Below, piece after piece: positions 36,244 to 46,609 of a DNA stretch of 64,000 nt (its first letter is position 1; each line of letters opens with the position of its first letter). The notes beneath the pieces are model-generated. The model did not search any database and was not told where the DNA came from. It worked only from the letters and a program-made list of their open reading frames with translations. This DNA comes from Janthinobacterium sp. BJB426 (GTDB lineage: Bacteria; Pseudomonadota; Gammaproteobacteria; Burkholderiales; Burkholderiaceae_D), in assembly GCF_002735705.1 (NCBI RefSeq), contig NZ_PDZL01000007.1:62001-126000 (forward strand), written 5' to 3'. The position numbers and the translations under genes are program-made.

Positions 36244-37107
36244 TCAAGCGCGCTCGCGATGGCGCAGCACGACTCTTTCGTTCGGGCCGAAATACTGCGC
36301 CAGACGTTCCGCCATGTACACGGAGCGGTGCTGGCCGCCCGTGCAACCCAGGGCCACCGTCAGGTAGCTGCGGTTGTCGGACTTGAATGACGGCAACCAT
36401 TTCTCGATGAAGGTGCGGATATCGGCCAGCAGTTCCAGCGCGCTCGGCTGCGCATCGAGGAAGGCGATCACGGGCGCGTCGCGTCCGTCGAGGGGACGCA
36501 GGGCCAGGTCGTAATAGGGGTTCGGCAAGGCCCGCACGTCGAAGACGAAATCGGCGTCCAGCGGCACGCCCAGCTTGAAGGCGAACGATTCGAAGAACAG
36601 GGTCAGCGGCGCGCGCTCGGAGGCGACGATATCCTTGATCCAGGCGCGCAATTTATTGGCGCTCAGTTCCGACGTGTCGATCACATGGCCCAGCTGTTCG
36701 ATGGCCGACAGGCGCTCGCGTTCTTCCGAGATGCACTCGATCAGGGTGCGGCGGCTGGCCGGATTCTGGTTCGGACGCAATTCATGCGACAGCGGATGGC
36801 TGCGCCGCGTTTCCGAGAAGCGCGCCACCAGCGAATGCGTGGTGGCCGTCAGGAACATGACCTTGACGTCGTGCCCCTGGTCGCGCAGCAGGGCCACATT
36901 GTGCGGCAGGCTGGTCAGCGACTCGGCGCTGCGCGCATCGACGGCGACGGCCAGTTGCGGTGTACCTTCGTCGAGCAGGGTTTGCACCAGGCTGGGCAGC
37001 AAGGCCGGTGGCAGGTTGTCGACACAATAGTAGCCGGTATCTTCCAGCACATTGAGCGCGACGGATTTACCGGAGCCGGATATTCCGGTGATAAGGACGA
37101 TATGCAT
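36244..37107 (-). CDS. rapZ: RNase adapter protein RapZ
   Basis: A 287-residue P-loop protein. Walker A GISGSGKS is at residues 8-15, the second motif is [11 protein letters not shown], and the C-terminal RNA-binding domain contains [20 protein letters not shown]. In E. coli it presents GlmZ sRNA to RNase E, linking cell-wall precursor levels to glmS. It is the last gene of the ptsN-hprK-rapZ unit on the minus strand, with 255 bp of repeat-bearing DNA between it and hprK. The ATG at 37107 matches the family N-terminus MHIVLITG. Confidence 0.96.
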   Translation of the reverse strand: MHIVLITGISGSGKSVALNVLEDTGYYCVDNLPPALLPSLVQTLLDEGTPQLAVAVDARSAESLTSLPHNVALLRDQGHDVKVMFLTATTHSLVARFSETRRSHPLSHELRPNQNPASRRTLIECISEERERLSAIEQLGHVIDTSELSANKLRAWIKDIVASERAPLTLFFESFAFKLGVPLDADFVFDVRALPNPYYDLALRPLDGRDAPVIAFLDAQPSALELLADIRTFIEKWLPSFKSDNRSYLTVALGCTGGQHRSVYMAERLAQYFGPNERVVLRHRERA

Positions 37108-37224
37108 ACGCCGATCATACAATAAAGATCGGCGCTCTGCTCCGAAGGCAATTATCTTTACAAATTATTGCAATTATTGTTCGAGCATTGCTTGTATTTA
37201 ATTGTTGCCATTGACGTCAATGTG

Positions 37225-37251
37225 GGGGTCAGACCCGTCGGGTCGGACCCC
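37225..37251. repeat. GGGGTC/GACCCC palindrome in the rapZ-hprK gap
   Basis: GGGGTC-A-GACCC, a 3-base loop GTC, then GGGTC-G-GACCCC: an 11-bp stem with one A/G mismatch. Palindromes of this kind are dispersed in many betaproteobacterial intergenic regions (recollection, not checked). It lies between rapZ and hprK and may be a REP-like element or an mRNA processing hairpin. Confidence 0.7.
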
Positions 37252-37256
37252 GGTAA

Positions 37257-37283
37257 TTAATCGCCGCTCATTGCCAAACGTTG
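37257..37283 (-). pseudogene. Duplicated 3-prime end of hprK (tail remnant)
   Basis: Read on the minus strand this encodes QRLAMSGD and a stop, identical to the last eight residues of HprK, whose own tail is at 37363-37389. Of 27 bases 22 match, and all five differences are synonymous. Similarity stops immediately upstream of the tail. The synonymous-only pattern suggests the copy came from a diverged functional hprK, for example through an element that integrated at the hprK 3-prime end and was later lost. Confidence 0.65.
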
Positions 37284-37298
37284 GTGCAGCAGGGAATT

Positions 37299-37349
37299 CA
37301 CGCAGCACAGCTGCGTGCCTGCGTAACGGTTCGCCCTTGCAAGGGCGAA
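37299..37349. repeat. Two adjacent palindromes between the hprK tails
   Basis: CACGCAG-CACAG-CTGCGTG spans 37299-37317. TTCGCCCTTGCAAGGGCGAA at 37330-37349 is a perfect 20-bp palindrome. Both lie in the 79 bases between the duplicated and the true hprK ends. The second could act as a terminator-like or processing structure for the hprK transcript. Confidence 0.65.
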
Positions 37350-37362
37350 CTCCTTGGCAACA

Positions 37363-38298
37363 TTAATCGCCACTCATGGCGAGTCGTTGCCGCTCCATGA
37401 ACTCCTGCAAGGTATCGATGCCGCGCAGCTGCAGAATCGTATTGCGCACGGCCGCTTCCAGCAGCACGGCGATGTTGCGGCCGGCGGCGACGGGGATGAC
37501 GACCTTGCGCACGGGCAAGCCCAGCACGTCTTCCGTGGGGAACAGGAAGGGCAGGCGCTCGACTTCTTCTTCCAGCGCGTTGCGGCGCACGAGGTGCACG
37601 ATCAGTTTCAGGCGCATCTTGCGGCGCACGGCCGTTTCGCCAAAGATGGCCTTGATGTCGAGTAAACCCAGTCCCCGCACTTCCAGCAGGTTTTGCAGCA
37701 GCGGCGGGCAGCGGCCTTCGATCATGTTCGGGGCGATGCGCGAGAACTCGACGGCGTCGTCGGCCACCAGGCCGTGGCTGCGCGAGATCAGCTCCAGCCC
37801 CAGCTCGCTTTTGCCCAGGCCGGAATCGCCCGTGATCAGCACGCCCACGCCCAGCACGTCCATGAACACGCCATGCATGATGATGCGTTGCGCCAGTTTT
37901 TTCGACAGGTAGACGCGCAGGAAGTCGATCACTTGCGCGGCCGGCAGCGGGGTGGAGAACAGGGGAATGTTTTGCTCGTCGCAGATGGCGAGGATGTCGG
38001 GCGGCGTTTCCAGCCCCTGCGCGATGATCAGCGCGGGCGGACCGCCGGCGATCAGCTCGCCAATCACGTGGGTGCGCGTGTTGACCTTCAGGCGCTGGTA
38101 GTAATTGATTTCCTGGTGGCCAAAGACCTGGATGCGGCCCGGATGGATCAGGTTCAAGTGACCCACCTGGTCGGCGGCCGACGAGACGTCGCCCGAGATC
38201 AGGCGCTCGCCGCCGGGGAAGCCGGCGAACCAGCCCAGTTGCAGACTTTCACGATTATCGTCGTACAGGCGTTGTATCGTCAGCGGCGTTTGCAACAT
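37363..38298 (-). CDS. hprK: HPr kinase/phosphorylase
   Basis: A 311-residue bifunctional enzyme that phosphorylates and dephosphorylates a serine of HPr. The N-terminal DRTGG-like domain is followed by Walker [12 protein letters not shown] near residue 155, the segment DDAVEFSRI, and the HprK signature [15 protein letters not shown]. The C-terminal helix ends RQRLAMSGD. In proteobacteria it belongs to an incomplete PTS that links carbon and nitrogen signals to the neighbouring ptsN product. It follows ptsN by 36 bases on the same strand. The tail is duplicated downstream. Confidence 0.96.
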   Translation of the reverse strand: MLQTPLTIQRLYDDNRESLQLGWFAGFPGGERLISGDVSSAADQVGHLNLIHPGRIQVFGHQEINYYQRLKVNTRTHVIGELIAGGPPALIIAQGLETPPDILAICDEQNIPLFSTPLPAAQVIDFLRVYLSKKLAQRIIMHGVFMDVLGVGVLITGDSGLGKSELGLELISRSHGLVADDAVEFSRIAPNMIEGRCPPLLQNLLEVRGLGLLDIKAIFGETAVRRKMRLKLIVHLVRRNALEEEVERLPFLFPTEDVLGLPVRKVVIPVAAGRNIAVLLEAAVRNTILQLRGIDTLQEFMERQRLAMSGD

Positions 38299-38334
38299 GG
38301 CAGTCTTCTTCAGGAGTGGAGGAATACCTGAAGT

Positions 38335-38817
38335 TTAACCCGCCGCTTGCAGGCTGGGTTGCCAATTGACGATGCGCGAATGCACGGATTTCGGTTCCGG
38401 ATCCGTGGCCAGCGCCGTGCGGAAGGCATCGTCGGAAAACATTTCCGCGATTTCCGACAGGATTTCCAGATGTTGCTGGGTGACATGATCGGGAATCAGC
38501 AGGAAAAACAGCAGATTGACGGGCTTGCCATCGGGCGACTCGAACGGAATCGGCTCGGCCAGGCGCACGAAGGCGCCGAGGGGCGATTTCAAGGTTTTGC
38601 TGCCCTTGACTCTGCCATGCGGCACGGCCACGCCATGGCCCAGGCCAGTCGAGCCCAGGCGTTCGCGGGCAAACAGATTGTCCGAGACGGTAGAGCGGGC
38701 GATGCCGTAATTGTTTTCGAAGATCAGGCCGGCTTGCTCGAAGGCGCGCTTTTTACTGGAGACTTCCAGGTCCAGCAGGACGTTTTCGAGGGATAATATT
38801 TTGCTAAGATTAGTCAT
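38335..38817 (-). CDS. ptsN: Nitrogen-regulatory PTS protein EIIA-Ntr
   Basis: A 160-residue PTS EIIA type-2 domain protein. The phospho-acceptor is His67 in GHGVAVPHGRV, and the segment PIPFESPDGKPVNLLFFLLIP is the family's second block. It regulates potassium transport, sigma-54 related functions and stress responses in other bacteria. The ATG at 38817 gives MTNLSKILSLENVLLDL; an upstream in-frame GTG/ATG is less likely. It heads the ptsN-hprK-rapZ unit, which runs opposite to rpoN-hpf. Confidence 0.95.
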   Translation of the reverse strand: MTNLSKILSLENVLLDLEVSSKKRAFEQAGLIFENNYGIARSTVSDNLFARERLGSTGLGHGVAVPHGRVKGSKTLKSPLGAFVRLAEPIPFESPDGKPVNLLFFLLIPDHVTQQHLEILSEIAEMFSDDAFRTALATDPEPKSVHSRIVNWQPSLQAAG

Positions 38818-39160
38818 GACACTCAATGAAATGGTGCAATGCGCAGAGGGCTTGCGAGCCGAATTATAGGCCTGTTTCGGCGGCCTGTAACGCCAATTCT
38901 CAACAGTATACGCCCGCTGCGGGCGCAGTGGGCGCTACAGCCCGCGTAGCCATCATTTTAGCAAAAAAATAACATCGGCGTGTATCGGCTATTTCCTGAT
39001 TAAAAATACGCGGTGCGCCGGTTTTTCCGCCGCCGAATGCCGATTTTCCGATTTTTCAGCGTCTTTGACATGCTCTGCGGCACTACTGCAACGTTGTTTT
39101 AAAACACAGCCAACATTCCTGTTGGCATGGTTTTGTGGTGTTGCGCGGTGTTACCCAATG
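38818..39160. other. Intergenic region between ptsN and queF
   Basis: 343 bases without a convincing gene. It holds the presumed ptsN promoter on the minus strand, a CGCCCGC-TGC-GGGCG-type palindrome near 38910, AT-rich runs around 38960-39060 and a hairpin at 39110-39127. Open frames crossing it are overlap artefacts of queF. Confidence 0.6.
39098..39127 (-). terminator. Probable terminator after queF
   Basis: On the minus strand, GCCAACA-GGAA-TGTTGGC is a perfect 7-bp stem with a 4-base loop, followed by TGTGTTTTAAAA. It begins 34 bases beyond the queF stop. Confidence 0.6.
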
Positions 39161-40003
39161 TTACTGGCGCGCATTGCGCAGATTGCCCGGCATCGTACCC
39201 GTACTGAAATTGCTGCGCCAGGGATTGATATCGAGCCCGCCGCGGCGCGTATAGCGCGCATACACGGACAGTTTTTGCGGCTTGCACTGACGCAAGATAT
39301 CGACAAAGATGCGCTCCACGCATTGCTCGTGGAATTCGTTATGCTCGCGGAAACCGATCAGGTAGCGCAACAGGCTTTCCTGGTCGATCTGCGGTCCCGC
39401 ATATTCGATCTGCACGCTGCCCCAGTCGGGCTGGCCCGTCACCAGGCAATTCGATTTGAGCAGGTGCGAAACGAGTTTTTCTTCCACGGGCGCATCATCG
39501 AACGCCGCCTTCAAGAGCTGCGGCGAGGGCGTGTATTGCGTGATTTCCAGATCCAGGCGGTCCAGCAGCACGCCGTCGAATTCGCCCATTTTCAGCTTGC
39601 CGAAATCGTCCTGCAAGGTCAGTTCCACTTGCACGGGCGCGCCGAAGCCGTTCGATAAATCCTGCTTGAGCAGGGCCAGCAGCGCATCTGCGCTGTCCAG
39701 CTTGGTCTGGTTGAACGAGTTCAGATACAGCTTGAACGATTTCGATTCGATGATGTTGGGCGAATCGGCCGGCGCGCTGACCTTGGCAATGGCCACCTGC
39801 GGCTTGCCGCGCTGGTTCAGCCACGACAGTTCATACGCATTCCAGATATCGAGGCCGAAAAACGGCAATGTGCCGTGCAATTTCAGCTCGTCGCGCTTGC
39901 CCTGGCGTGGAATCGGAAACAGCAGTTCCGGCGCGTAATCGGTGCGGTAGGCGGAGCTTTTGCCCAGGGGAGACAGTTCGGCGAGGTCGTTGGTGGTGGT
40001 CAT
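39161..40003 (-). CDS. queF: NADPH-dependent 7-cyano-7-deazaguanine reductase
   Basis: A 280-residue, long (type II, YqcD-like) QueF that reduces preQ0 to preQ1 in queuosine tRNA modification. The N-terminus [20 protein letters not shown] and the specificity motif [16 protein letters not shown] are present. The catalytic Cys in [20 protein letters not shown] and the Glu/His segment [16 protein letters not shown] are intact. The gene is monocistronic. The product acts in the cytoplasm. Confidence 0.96.
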   Translation of the reverse strand: MTTTNDLAELSPLGKSSAYRTDYAPELLFPIPRQGKRDELKLHGTLPFFGLDIWNAYELSWLNQRGKPQVAIAKVSAPADSPNIIESKSFKLYLNSFNQTKLDSADALLALLKQDLSNGFGAPVQVELTLQDDFGKLKMGEFDGVLLDRLDLEITQYTPSPQLLKAAFDDAPVEEKLVSHLLKSNCLVTGQPDWGSVQIEYAGPQIDQESLLRYLIGFREHNEFHEQCVERIFVDILRQCKPQKLSVYARYTRRGGLDINPWRSNFSTGTMPGNLRNARQ

Positions 40004-40046
40004 GGTCGTGTGGCGTGAATTCAGTCAAGCACGCATGGTAGCCTAT

Positions 40047-40073
40047 TTCACCCCAGTGCAATACCGGGGTGAA
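40047..40073 (-). terminator. Hairpin after ilvA
   Basis: TTCACCCC and GGGGTGAA form a perfect 8-bp stem around an 11-base loop, between the ilvA stop and the queF start. There is no T run, so termination is uncertain. Confidence 0.35.
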
Positions 40074-40081
40074 TTCGCTAT

Positions 40082-41617
40082 TTAGCCCAAGAACAGTTTG
40101 TAGACGGGATTGCTGCTCTCATCCCAGTAACGGTAGCCCAGGGTATCGAGGAAGCGGGCGAATTCTCCCATCTCGTCGGGCGGCACTTGCAAGCCGATCA
40201 GGATGCGGCCCACGTCGCCGCCCTGGCTGCGGTAATGACAAAGTGAAATATTCCAGTTCGGCGCCATGCTGTCGAGGAAGCGCATCAGCGCACCCGGGCG
40301 CTCGGGGAATTCAAAGCGGTACAGCAGCTCGTCCTGCGCCAGCCGGCTCTTGCCGCCCACCAGGTGGCGGATATGCGACTTGGCCAGTTCGTCGTGGGTC
40401 AGGTCCAGGGTCTTGAATTCGTGTTCCTCGAAGGTCTTGGCCAGGACGCTCGACTCATGCCGGTCGGCAATTTGAATGCCGACGAACACGTGCGCGGCTT
40501 TTTCATCGCTGATGCGATAGTTAAATTCCGTCACGTTGCGCGCGCCGATGAGCGAGCAGAAGCGCTTGAAGCTGCCCCGCTGTTCGCGCATGGTGACGGC
40601 AAACACGGCTTCGCGGAACTCGCCCAGTTCGGCCCGCTCGGCGACGAAGCGCAAACGGTCGAAATTCATGTTCGCGCCGCTGGCGATGGTGACCAGGGTT
40701 TCATTGTTGACAGGATGCTTGGTCAGGCTGGCCCGTTCCACATAGGCTTTGGCGCCGGCGATGGCCAGGGCGCCCGATGGTTCCAGGATGGAGCGCGTAT
40801 CCGTGAACACATCCTTGATGGCGGCGCAGATGGCGTCCGTGTCGACCGTAATGATTTCATCGACATACGCCTGCACCAGGCGGAAGGTTTCCTCGCCGGC
40901 CAGGCGCACGGCCGTGCCGTCTGCAAACAGGCCCACGTCGTTCAGGGTCACGCGCTCGCCCGCTTTCAGCGAGCGGGCCATGGCGTTCGAATCGACGCTT
41001 TGCACGCCGATGATCTTGATGTCGGGGCGAATCTGTTTCACATAGGCGGCAATGCCGGCGATCAAGCCGCCGCCGCCGATGGGAGCGAAGATGGCGTGGA
41101 TGGGGCCGGCGTGCTGGCGCAGGATTTCCATGCCGATCGTGCCCTGGCCGGCGATCACGTCCGGGTCGTCGAACGGGTGCACGAAGGTCAGCTTCTGTTC
41201 CTTTTCCAGGGTCAGCGCATGGTTGTAGGCATCCGTGTAGGACTCGCCGTGCAGTACCACTTCCACGTTCACGCCGCCGCGTCCCTTGACCGCCTCGACT
41301 TTCACCAGCGGCGTGGTGGTCGGCATGACGATGACGGCGCGGCAACCCATGCGCGCGGCCGACAGAGCCACGCCCTGGGCATGGTTGCCGGCCGAGGCGC
41401 AAATCACGCCGCGCTTGCGTTCCGCTTCGCTCAGCTTGGACATCTTGTTGTAGGCGCCACGAATCTTGAAACTGAACACGCTTTGCATGTCTTCGCGCTT
41501 GAAGTAAATCTGGTTGTTCAGGCGCTGCGACAGGGCAGGGGCCAGTTCCAGCGGCGTTTCGGTAGCGACGTCATAGACGCGGGCGGTCAGGATTTTCTTG
41601 AGGTAGTCGATGTTCAT
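40082..41617 (-). CDS. ilvA: Threonine ammonia-lyase, biosynthetic
   Basis: A 511-residue PLP enzyme converting threonine to 2-oxobutanoate, the first step of isoleucine synthesis. The PLP lysine is in SVFSFKIRGAYNK near residue 55, and the phosphate loop is PIGGGGLIAGIA. Two ACT-like regulatory domains occupy about residues 325-505 (EQRGSFKRFCSLIGARNVTEFNYR and FPERPGALMRFLDS), implying feedback control by isoleucine and valine. The ATG at 41617 gives the family N-terminus. It is divergent from the YqaA-like gene. Confidence 0.95.
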   Translation of the reverse strand: MNIDYLKKILTARVYDVATETPLELAPALSQRLNNQIYFKREDMQSVFSFKIRGAYNKMSKLSEAERKRGVICASAGNHAQGVALSAARMGCRAVIVMPTTTPLVKVEAVKGRGGVNVEVVLHGESYTDAYNHALTLEKEQKLTFVHPFDDPDVIAGQGTIGMEILRQHAGPIHAIFAPIGGGGLIAGIAAYVKQIRPDIKIIGVQSVDSNAMARSLKAGERVTLNDVGLFADGTAVRLAGEETFRLVQAYVDEIITVDTDAICAAIKDVFTDTRSILEPSGALAIAGAKAYVERASLTKHPVNNETLVTIASGANMNFDRLRFVAERAELGEFREAVFAVTMREQRGSFKRFCSLIGARNVTEFNYRISDEKAAHVFVGIQIADRHESSVLAKTFEEHEFKTLDLTHDELAKSHIRHLVGGKSRLAQDELLYRFEFPERPGALMRFLDSMAPNWNISLCHYRSQGGDVGRILIGLQVPPDEMGEFARFLDTLGYRYWDESSNPVYKLFLG

Positions 41618-41755
41618 AGTCTGCAAGCAAGTGATTCTGGGCCAGAAAGGGTCTGGAGCGTGTCGGGCGATAGCGGCGGCGCCGCGGCGGATAGCCTGGC
41701 GACAATAATGCTCTGTGGAACTACGGGCGGGTATGCCTTTGCCTGCCAGCGCGGA

Positions 41756-41788
41756 TTGTGCGGCGCGCAAGCTGCTCTTCATTATAAT
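41756..41788 (+). promoter_or_regulatory. Possible promoter of the YqaA-like gene
   Basis: A perfect TATAAT at 41783-41788 with TTGTGC at 41756-41761. The 21-bp spacing is longer than optimal, so the -35 assignment is weak. The -10 lies 30 bases before the ATG. Confidence 0.45.
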
Positions 41789-41818
41789 GGAGAGCCTTAC
41801 TGCATCGCGAAGTGTTCC

Positions 41819-42310
41819 ATGATCGAATCCGCAATCGCCTGGCTGCTGCAACTGATCGCAGCACCGGAAGTCGGGCTGACCTCGGTCTTTCTGATCAGCT
41901 TTATTTCCGCCACCCTGTTGCCGCTCGGCTCGGAACCGGCCGTGTTTGCCGTCATCAAGGCCAATCCCGCGCTGTTCTGGGCCGCCATCGGCGTCGCCAC
42001 CTTGGGCAACACTCTGGGCGGCATCGTCGACTACTGGATGGGCTACCGGGCCAAGCAGGCGTTCGCCAAGGAGCGCGACACGCGCTGGTTCCGCTGGCTG
42101 GCCCGCTATGGCGCCAAGACCATGCTGCTGGCCTGGCTGCCCATCGTGGGCGACCCGCTGTGCACCTTGGCCGGCTGGCTCAAGCTGCCGTTCTGGCCCA
42201 GCGTGGCCTACATGGCCGTCGGCAAGTGCGCGCGCTACCTGACCATGACGGGCTTGCTGCTCTACGTACCCGATGGCGTATGGCACCGGATCGGCCAGAT
42301 GCTGGTCTGA
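41819..42310 (+). CDS. YqaA/DedA-like small membrane protein
   Basis: A 163-residue protein with about four membrane segments. The family block LISFISATLLPLGSEPAVFAVIKANP is followed by GNTLGGIVDYWMGYRAK and LLAWLPIVGDPLCTLAGWLKLPFW, which match the YqaA branch of the VTT/DedA superfamily. The superfamily includes lipid scramblases and transporters; no function can be set for this member. The ATG is preceded by weak ribosome-binding sequence. 258 bases without gene content separate it from the next CDS. Confidence 0.82.
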   Translation: MIESAIAWLLQLIAAPEVGLTSVFLISFISATLLPLGSEPAVFAVIKANPALFWAAIGVATLGNTLGGIVDYWMGYRAKQAFAKERDTRWFRWLARYGAKTMLLAWLPIVGDPLCTLAGWLKLPFWPSVAYMAVGKCARYLTMTGLLLYVPDGVWHRIGQMLV

Positions 42311-42568
42311 ATGGGACTGGCTGCAACGCCCGTTTGCCCTATTTTTGGGCAGTTCGATAGTTTGCAGCAGACTCTGATTCTTGGCATTTTTGCGTCGAAA
42401 AATCATCAAGACTGGTTTTTTATTCATGCAAAATAGGGCTTTTCCGTATTTGCTATGGTGGCGGGTGAGGTGCTTAAACCTTGGGCGGCATAAGGCTGTT
42501 CCCGCATGGTGCGGCGCAATAAGATAAAATGGGTCTTTAGGGTCCAGTCCACATCGTCACCACACTCC

Positions 42569-45500
42569 ATGAACGCTCCCGCACATATCCAAGCTTTACT
42601 GGCAGAAACGCCCAATGGTCCCGCAGCAAGCCGCCTGCGTGAAATCCCGTATAACTACACGTCGTTTTCCGATCGCGAGATCGTCATACGCCTGTTGGGG
42701 GAGGACTCGTGGCGCCTGCTCGACGAGCTGCGCGGCGCCCGCCAGACGGGCCGTTCGGCCCGCATGCTGTACGAGGTGCTGGGCGACATCTGGGTCGTGC
42801 GCCGCAATCCCTACCTGCAGGATGACTTGCTCGACAATCCAAAGCGCCGCCAGGGTTTGATCGATGCCTTGCACCACCGCCTGGCCGAAGTCGACAAGCG
42901 CCGCCTGTCCATCGATGTGGCCGGCGGCGACGCGCTTGCTGCCGGTGAAGCGCCGGAAGTGGCGCAAGCGCGCAGCGCCAACGTGGAACTGCTGCTGAAA
43001 GCGGCCAGCAAGGCCGTGGCCGATTTCGGCGACGAATTCCGCAAGACCTATGACTTGCGCAAGCGCACGGTCAAGGTGCTGGGCCGCTACACGGAAAAAC
43101 ACAATGTGCGCTTCGATGGCATGACGCGCGTCTCGCACGTGACGGACGCCACCGACTGGCGCGTGGAATACCCGTTCGTCGTGCTCACTCCCGACACGGA
43201 AGAGGAAATGGCTGGCCTGGTCAAGGGCTGTATCGAGCTGGGATTGACCATCATCCCGCGCGGCGGCGGCACCGGTTACACGGGCGGCGCGATTCCCTTG
43301 ACGCCGATGTCGGCCGTCATCAACACGGAAAAACTCATCACTTTGGGCGCCGTGGAAATGACCGTCTTGCCGGGATTGAGCCACGAATACGCGACCATCA
43401 ATTCGGGCGCGGGCGTGATCACGAATAAAGTGTCGGAAGCGGCGGAAAAGGCTGGTTTCGTGTTTGCCGTCGATCCGACCTCGGCGCACGCCTCTTGCAT
43501 CGGCGGCAACGTCGCCATGAATGCGGGCGGCAAGAAGGCTGTGCTGTGGGGCACGGCGCTGGACAACCTGGCCTCGTGGCGCATGGTTGATCCGAACGGC
43601 GACTGGCTCGACGTCACGCGCCTCGACCATAACCTGGGCAAGATCCATGATATCGCGCTGGCACGTTTCCAGCTGGAATGGCGTCACCCGAGCACGCGCG
43701 ACGCGACCAAGCCGAACGCGCCATTCAAGACGGAAATCCTGGAAATTCCTGGCCGCAAGTTCCGCAAGGAAGGCCTGGGCAAGGACGTCACCGATAAATT
43801 CCTCTCCGGATTGCCGGGCATCCAGAAAGAGGGTTGCGACGGCCTGATCACGTCGGCGCGCTGGATTCTGCACAAGATGCCGAAGTTCGCCCGTACCGTC
43901 TGCCTGGAATTCTTTGGCCAGGCGCGCGACGCGATTCCGTCGATCGTGGAAATCAAGGATTACCTGGACGGTTTGCCGGCCAAGGGCGAGCAATACACGA
44001 CCATCCGCCTGGCGGGCCTGGAACACCTGGACGAGCGCTACCTGCGCGCCGTCGGTTACGCCACCAAGTCGAAGCGGGGCGTGCTGCCGAAGATGGCCTT
44101 GTTCGGCGACATCGTCGGCGACGATGAAAATGCCGTCGCGCAAGCGGCGTCGGAAGTGGTGCGCATCGCCAACACCCGCGTGGGCGAAGGTTTTGTTGCC
44201 GTCAGCCCGGAAGCGCGCAAGAAATTCTGGCTCGACCGCGCCCGCACGGCCGCGATCGCCAAGCATACCAACGCGTTCAAGATCAATGAAGACGTCGTGA
44301 TTCCGCTCAATCGCATGGGCGAATACACGGATGGCATCGAACGCATCAATATCGAGCTGTCGATCAAGAACAAGCTGCAACTGGCCGAGGCCCTGAGCGA
44401 ATTCTTTGGCAAAGGTAATTTGCCAGTAGGCAAGAGCGACGATGCGTCCGACGACCGGGTCGACGATGCGGAAATGCTGGGCGACCGCGCCGAGCAGGCA
44501 CAACAGCTGCTGGCGCAAGTCACGGCACGCTGGACCTATCTGCTGGCCCAGCTCGATCGTCCGCTGACGGACGTGAAGGGCGAACTGGCCGAACTGGGCA
44601 TGGAGCGCTTGCTGCCCGTGTTCGATGCGCGCCTGGAAACCCAGCCGGACGCCACCCTGTTCGACGTGGTACAGGACCGCACCGTGCGCATTACCTGGAA
44701 GCAAGAGATTCGGGCCCAGCTGCGCCAGATATTCAACGGTGCAGCCTTCAAGCTGATTCTTGACGAGGCGACGGCCATCCACGCGCGCATCTTGCGTAGC
44801 CGCGTGTTTGTCGCGCTGCACATGCATGCGGGCGACGGCAACGTGCACACGAACTTGCCCGTCAACTCGGACAATTACGAAATGCTGCAGGACGCCCACG
44901 AAGCCGTGGGCCGCATCATGATTTTGGCCCGCTCGCTGAACGGCGTTATTTCCGGCGAACATGGTATCGGCATTACCAAGCTGGAATTCCTGACGGAAGA
45001 AGAGATCGGCGAATTCCGCAGCTACAAGCAGCGCATCGATCCCGAAGGCCGTTTTAATAAAGGCAAATTGCTGAACCTGCCAGGCATGGGTGCCGACTTG
45101 CGCAATGCCTACACGCCATCGTTCGGCCTGATGGGGCACGAGTCCTTGATCATGCAGCAAAGCGATATCGGCGCCATCGCCGACAGCGTCAAGGATTGCT
45201 TGCGTTGCGGCAAGTGCAAGCCCGTGTGCTCGACGCACGTGCCGCGCGCCAACTTGCTGTATTCGCCACGCGATAAGATTTTGGCGACCTCGTCCCTGAT
45301 CGAAGCCTTCCTGTACGAAGAGCAGACGCGCCGCGGTATTTCCATTAAGCATTGGGAAGAGTTCGAGGACGTGGCCGACCATTGCACCGTGTGCCATAAA
45401 TGCGTCACGCCTTGCCCCGTCAACATCGATTTCGGCGACGTGTCGATGAACATGCGCAACTTGCTGCGGAAGATGGACAAGAAGAGCTTTAATCCGGGCA

Positions 45501-46609
45501 CCAAGGCCACGATGATGTTCCTCAACGCCACCGATCCCGTGACCATCAACGCCACGCGCAAGGTCATGATCGGCTGGGGTTACAAGGCGCAGCGCCTGGG
45601 CCACGACTTGCTGAAGAAATTTGCCAAGAAGCAAACCAAGGCGCCGCCGCCATCGACGGGCAAGCCGCCCGTCAAGGCGCAGGTTATCCACTTCATCAAC
45701 AAAAAGATGCCGGGCAACTTGCCGAAGAAATCGGCGCGCGCGCTGCTCGACATCGAAGACGACAAGGTCATTCCGATCATCCGCAACCCGAAGACGACGA
45801 CGGCCGATACGGAAGCCGTGTTCTACTTCCCCGGTTGCGGTTCGGAGCGCCTGTTCTCGCAAGTGGGCCTGGCCACACAGGCGATGCTGTGGGAAGTGGG
45901 CGTGCAGACGGTCTTGCCGCCGGGCTACTTGTGCTGCGGTTATCCGCAGCGGGGCGCGGGCGAGTTCGACAAGGCCGAGAAGATGATGACGGATAACCGC
46001 GTCCTGTTCCATCGCATGGCCAACACGCTTAACTACCTCGACATCAAGACTGTGCTCGTCTCGTGCGGTACTTGCTACGACCAGCTGGCAACGTATCAGT
46101 TTGAAAAGATTTTCCCAGGCTGCCGCATCATGGATATCCATGAGTATTTGCTGGAGAAAAACGTCAAGCTGGAAGGCGTGAACGGCACGCGCTATATGTA
46201 CCACGAGCCATGCCACAATCCGATGAAGCTGCAGGAATCGGGCAAGACCATCAATTCCCTGATCAGCACGGTCGATAACGTGAAGATCGAGAAGAATGAC
46301 CGTTGCTGCGGCGAATCGGGTTCGCTGGCCGTCACGCGTCCCGACATTTCTACGCAAGTGCGTTTCCGCAAGGAAGAAGAGATGGTTAAGGGTGCCGACA
46401 AGCTGCGCGGCGATGGTTTTACAGGTGACGTGAAAATCCTCACCAGCTGCCCGTCGTGCCTGCAAGGACTCTCGCGCTACAATGATGATTCGGGCACGAC
46501 GGCCGACTACATCGTCGTCGAGATCGCCAAACACTTGCTGGGAGAGAACTGGATGCCGGATTACGTGAAACGTGCCAATGACGGCGGCATCGAACGGGTG
46601 CTCGTGTGA
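42569..46609 (+). CDS. Giant FAD-linked oxidoreductase with Fe-S and CCG domains (DUF3683; D-lactate dehydrogenase-like)
   Basis: A 1346-residue fusion. An N-terminal DUF3683 region (about 1-150) is followed by an FAD-binding PCMH domain with [18 protein letters not shown] near residue 230 and a flavin-oxidase C-terminal domain with [15 protein letters not shown] and [12 protein letters not shown] two-cluster ferredoxin domain follows, with [11 protein letters not shown] near 877-887 and [12 protein letters not shown] near 939-949. The C-terminal GlpC-type half has CCGYPQRG near 1122 and CCGESGSL near 1245. The architecture joins GlcD-like and GlpC/GlcF-like parts, and oxidises D-lactate or a related 2-hydroxyacid with electrons passed to quinone (inference). 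The stop overlaps the HIT gene (GTGA). Confidence 0.88.
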   Translation: MNAPAHIQALLAETPNGPAASRLREIPYNYTSFSDREIVIRLLGEDSWRLLDELRGARQTGRSARMLYEVLGDIWVVRRNPYLQDDLLDNPKRRQGLIDALHHRLAEVDKRRLSIDVAGGDALAAGEAPEVAQARSANVELLLKAASKAVADFGDEFRKTYDLRKRTVKVLGRYTEKHNVRFDGMTRVSHVTDATDWRVEYPFVVLTPDTEEEMAGLVKGCIELGLTIIPRGGGTGYTGGAIPLTPMSAVINTEKLITLGAVEMTVLPGLSHEYATINSGAGVITNKVSEAAEKAGFVFAVDPTSAHASCIGGNVAMNAGGKKAVLWGTALDNLASWRMVDPNGDWLDVTRLDHNLGKIHDIALARFQLEWRHPSTRDATKPNAPFKTEILEIPGRKFRKEGLGKDVTDKFLSGLPGIQKEGCDGLITSARWILHKMPKFARTVCLEFFGQARDAIPSIVEIKDYLDGLPAKGEQYTTIRLAGLEHLDERYLRAVGYATKSKRGVLPKMALFGDIVGDDENAVAQAASEVVRIANTRVGEGFVAVSPEARKKFWLDRARTAAIAKHTNAFKINEDVVIPLNRMGEYTDGIERINIELSIKNKLQLAEALSEFFGKGNLPVGKSDDASDDRVDDAEMLGDRAEQAQQLLAQVTARWTYLLAQLDRPLTDVKGELAELGMERLLPVFDARLETQPDATLFDVVQDRTVRITWKQEIRAQLRQIFNGAAFKLILDEATAIHARILRSRVFVALHMHAGDGNVHTNLPVNSDNYEMLQDAHEAVGRIMILARSLNGVISGEHGIGITKLEFLTEEEIGEFRSYKQRIDPEGRFNKGKLLNLPGMGADLRNAYTPSFGLMGHESLIMQQSDIGAIADSVKDCLRCGKCKPVCSTHVPRANLLYSPRDKILATSSLIEAFLYEEQTRRGISIKHWEEFEDVADHCTVCHKCVTPCPVNIDFGDVSMNMRNLLRKMDKKSFNPGTKATMMFLNATDPVTINATRKVMIGWGYKAQRLGHDLLKKFAKKQTKAPPPSTGKPPVKAQVIHFINKKMPGNLPKKSARALLDIEDDKVIPIIRNPKTTTADTEAVFYFPGCGSERLFSQVGLATQAMLWEVGVQTVLPPGYLCCGYPQRGAGEFDKAEKMMTDNRVLFHRMANTLNYLDIKTVLVSCGTCYDQLATYQFEKIFPGCRIMDIHEYLLEKNVKLEGVNGTRYMYHEPCHNPMKLQESGKTINSLISTVDNVKIEKNDRCCGESGSLAVTRPDISTQVRFRKEEEMVKGADKLRGDGFTGDVKILTSCPSCLQGLSRYNDDSGTTADYIVVEIAKHLLGENWMPDYVKRANDGGIERVLV

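Noticed and set aside
37257..37283. Full-length hprK pseudogene
   Set aside because: Only the final eight codons and the stop match; upstream sequence is unrelated to HprK, so it is a duplicated tail and not a decayed gene.
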